Of a stretch of 34,142 nt of DNA, positions 31,946-34,142 are shown piece by piece. Below the pieces are notes generated by a model. That model was not told where the DNA came from and made no database searches. It saw nothing but the letters and a program-made list of their open reading frames with translations. Within the stretch, counting starts at the first letter, position 1, and every line of letters starts with the position of its first letter. The stretch lies in the NCBI GenBank assembly GCA_964058805.1, contig CAXKVV010000175.1, positions 1 to 34,142 of the forward strand, written 5' to 3'. A program made the position numbers and the translations under genes. The stretch is from Schoenoplectus triqueter. Taxonomy: Eukaryota > Streptophyta > Magnoliopsida > Poales > Cyperaceae.

Positions 31946-33264
31946 TTGACATTACTTATAAGATATATGGAAATAGCTATAGAAAAAGGAAAATATTAGA
32001 GATTGATACGGTCAACTATACTAATTTCATTATTTAAATTAAATGAGTTATTTTTCATGTTAATGATTTTATCATGCAGTTTTTTGTACTCTATTTTTAC
32101 TATTCACTTCAATGCCACTAAGTAACAAAATATTATATAAAATAAATTACATATTAAAATCATTAATATAAATAATAACTCATTTAAATTGAATATATAA
32201 TAAAATTGATATCGATGGGTTGACGTTTCTTTATTAACTCCCTATTATGAGATGAATTTTTGTTCAGACAATTTACTTCATATTAATTCCTTAAAAGATC
32301 TTGGCAGGAGCTACAGCTTCACATAGTTCGAATTTTGTGTTATTTTTCAATTCATACAGAGATACAGGAGTTGTTGGTTTTTACTTTTACAGTGTGGAGT
32401 ACTGGAGTTAATTGGCAGGTGCTTTAAGAACATCTCCAGTCTGAAGTGGTTTCTAAATTTTTATTACTGCCACGTCATTTATAAAAAAATGGCGAAATTA
32501 AGGATATAAATTATTATGAGATAGTCGAATGGATGTAAAATTGGATGGTAAGATGGAAAAGTGAAATTGACATGATGTTAAGTTGGGTTCACATGTTTGA
32601 GGCTTTGAGCCCAATATAAAACTACCCGAATAAAATTTATTTTTCAATAATTTATTTTTTATCCTTATGAAACGTATATAGAAGTTTTAACTAGAACTAC
32701 CTGATGAACTTGTAAAATACAACAATAAGGACAAAATCTTTAATCCCAAATAGATTGGAATAGATTAGAAATAAAACTCAATCCGAAAATCATAAAAATT
32801 ACAGATAAAACTTAATAATAATGATGATGATGATAATAATGATGATGTTGATGACGATAATAATAATGAACTGATGGTGAACTTGTAAAATAATAATAAT
32901 AATAAAAACATTGGAGTTCCTTTTGTATTGTCAAATAGAGAATACGCACTATTCAAACTTGTTTTATTTTTCTTGTTTCTATCAAAATTAAACTACATTA
33001 TTAAATTGCAGCAATTAGCTAATTTCTGGCGGGCATATTAATGGCATTAGAATTTTGAAATGCGAAAAAAAAAACAGTGGTATATTAGTTAACTTGGACC
33101 GACATTATATCCTGCCAATTGAATTCTAGGTAAAAAAAAATCGTATACAAGTGCTGCTTTCACTATAAGTTTGCTTATATATCCTAACAATGATTTATAT
33201 TAGAAAACCAATTATCTTTTATCCTGAATTATTTTATTATTCATTTTCGGGTACATATCTGAGT
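31946..33264. other. AT-rich intergenic DNA with a trinucleotide microsatellite
   Basis: A compound (AAT/ATG)n microsatellite lies at about 32812-32910. No gene is recognised. The rest shows no structure that I can support. Confidence 0.5.
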
Positions 33265-33272
33265 GGTTCATC

Positions 33273-33571
33273 TAGAGGTGGCAATCGGGCGGGTCGGGTC
33301 GGGTTCGGGTTCGGGTTGGATGGATCGAGTCAGTTTGACTTTTTATAAGAAATCGGGTTAGGCCGGGTCAGGTCAAGGTCGGGTCGGATCAATTTATATG
33401 TTGTGTTTTTTTCAGATCGTTGATAGATTTTGATTGGATTAAAGATCATTTGATTTCGGGTTGTGTCGGGTCGAATCAGTTTGAATTTTTTTAAAAAAAT
33501 AGATCGGATCGGGTTCAGATCTAAACAGATCGGACGGATTTCTCGAGTCGGGTCGGGTTCTGTCACCTCTA
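33273..33571. mobile_element. hAT-like MITE
   Basis: It is 299 bases, with ends TAGAGGTGGCAA and, reverse-complemented, TAGAGGTGACAG. The flanking 8-mers GGTTCATC (33265-33272) and GGTTTATC (33572-33579) match at 7 of 8. Subterminal DNA is rich in GGGTCGGGT motifs at both ends. TAGAGGTGGCAA-type ends are widespread in plant hAT MITEs. Non-coding. Confidence 0.88.
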
Positions 33572-33579
33572 GGTTTATC

Positions 33580-34142
33580 AATAACAAATAACTGTCAAAT
33601 TCACAAGTTGCTTCTTCAACGAGTAGCATACACACACGTCTAAAAAGATCTTGACGGGAAAGAACAAAGAACAATGTGCGAAAAATATGACCAATATATT
33701 TTTTAATTTTGTTCCCCATATGAGATAATGCGAATGGCCCCATGTGGAACAGTTCAGAGATAGATGCAACTGTCCACTTGATCCATTACCCATCCTCTTG
33801 CCACATAGGTTATGATATATTCATACTGGAATGTTATCCATGTGACTACTGTACTTTTCCACAAAGATCGGACGTCTAGATTTAAAAAAAGGAAGGAAAT
33901 TATTTTAAAATAATTTCAGTTTATATAGTTCAATTTTTATGCGTGAGTAGGAGCATTCGGCAATGGCTATCTCAACGAATATGACACTAGATCTTATATA
34001 AATTAAAAAAACTTAAAATAAAATATTTATAGATATTTTTTAACTTATAATCTGCTAATGCTATAAATATCATGAAATTAAAATATAATTTGGTAGCCCA
34101 TCAAAAATGATAAATCTTATATAATTTATAATAGACATAATT
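33580..34142. other. AT-rich intergenic DNA at the right edge
   Basis: No gene, repeat or transposon end is recognised. Confidence 0.5.

Noticed and set aside
32440..32580. MITE end similar to AACATCTCCAGT
   Set aside because: Such text starts some plant MITEs, but I could not find an opposite end or a target duplication.

Overview
This window looks like a nuclear chromosome segment of a flowering plant. It has one three-exon plant gene with canonical GT/AG introns, an Athila-like Ty3/gypsy retrotransposon primed by tRNA-Asp, a decayed LINE, and many AT-rich MITEs with 8-bp target duplications. I cannot name the species. There is no sign of operons, bacterial promoters, CRISPR arrays, tRNA or rRNA genes.

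Layout. Positions 1 to about 6.66 kb hold an LTR retrotransposon on the minus strand, cut by the left window edge. It comprises one LTR (from 5318 rightwards), a tRNA-Asp primer binding site (5294-5310), gag, protease, and an open RT/RNase H/integrase frame running off the window. Gag, protease and pol share one reading frame, interrupted by only four stop codons. Positions 7485-8107 are a hAT-like MITE with a perfect 8-bp duplication. Positions 9216-10757 (minus) are the only clearly intact host gene, a DUF506/PDDEXK_6 family protein of 336 residues, with two short upstream ORFs in its probable leader. Positions 11.0-13.3 kb are intergenic, with a diverged ~300-bp duplication and a GC-richer stretch carrying G-box/ABRE palindromes.

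Positions 13.7-19.2 kb are a dense DNA-transposon cluster: a foldback MITE, a hAT-like element with a second hAT-like element nested inside it, a 1.87-kb hAT-like element containing a 104-bp tandem array and a transposase-like C-terminal fragment, then three long-inverted-repeat MITEs side by side and a broken fourth. Positions 20.9-22.5 kb are a decayed minus-strand LINE with recognisable RT and zinc-knuckle remnants. Positions 22.5-28.1 kb have a different texture: no coding capacity, but several diverged tandem duplications, TATA boxes, conserved hairpins and a G-box array. This may be a long LTR or another large non-coding element. Positions 28.1-34.1 kb are AT-rich intergenic DNA with two further MITEs, a ~46-bp minisatellite and a trinucleotide microsatellite.

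The host gene stands alone, so no pathway can be inferred from neighbours. The most unusual pattern is a 31-bp near-palindrome present in three linkers of the retrotransposon polyprotein and, in part, in its LTR. In one copy it lies in a different codon phase, so it is unlikely to be a protein-level repeat.
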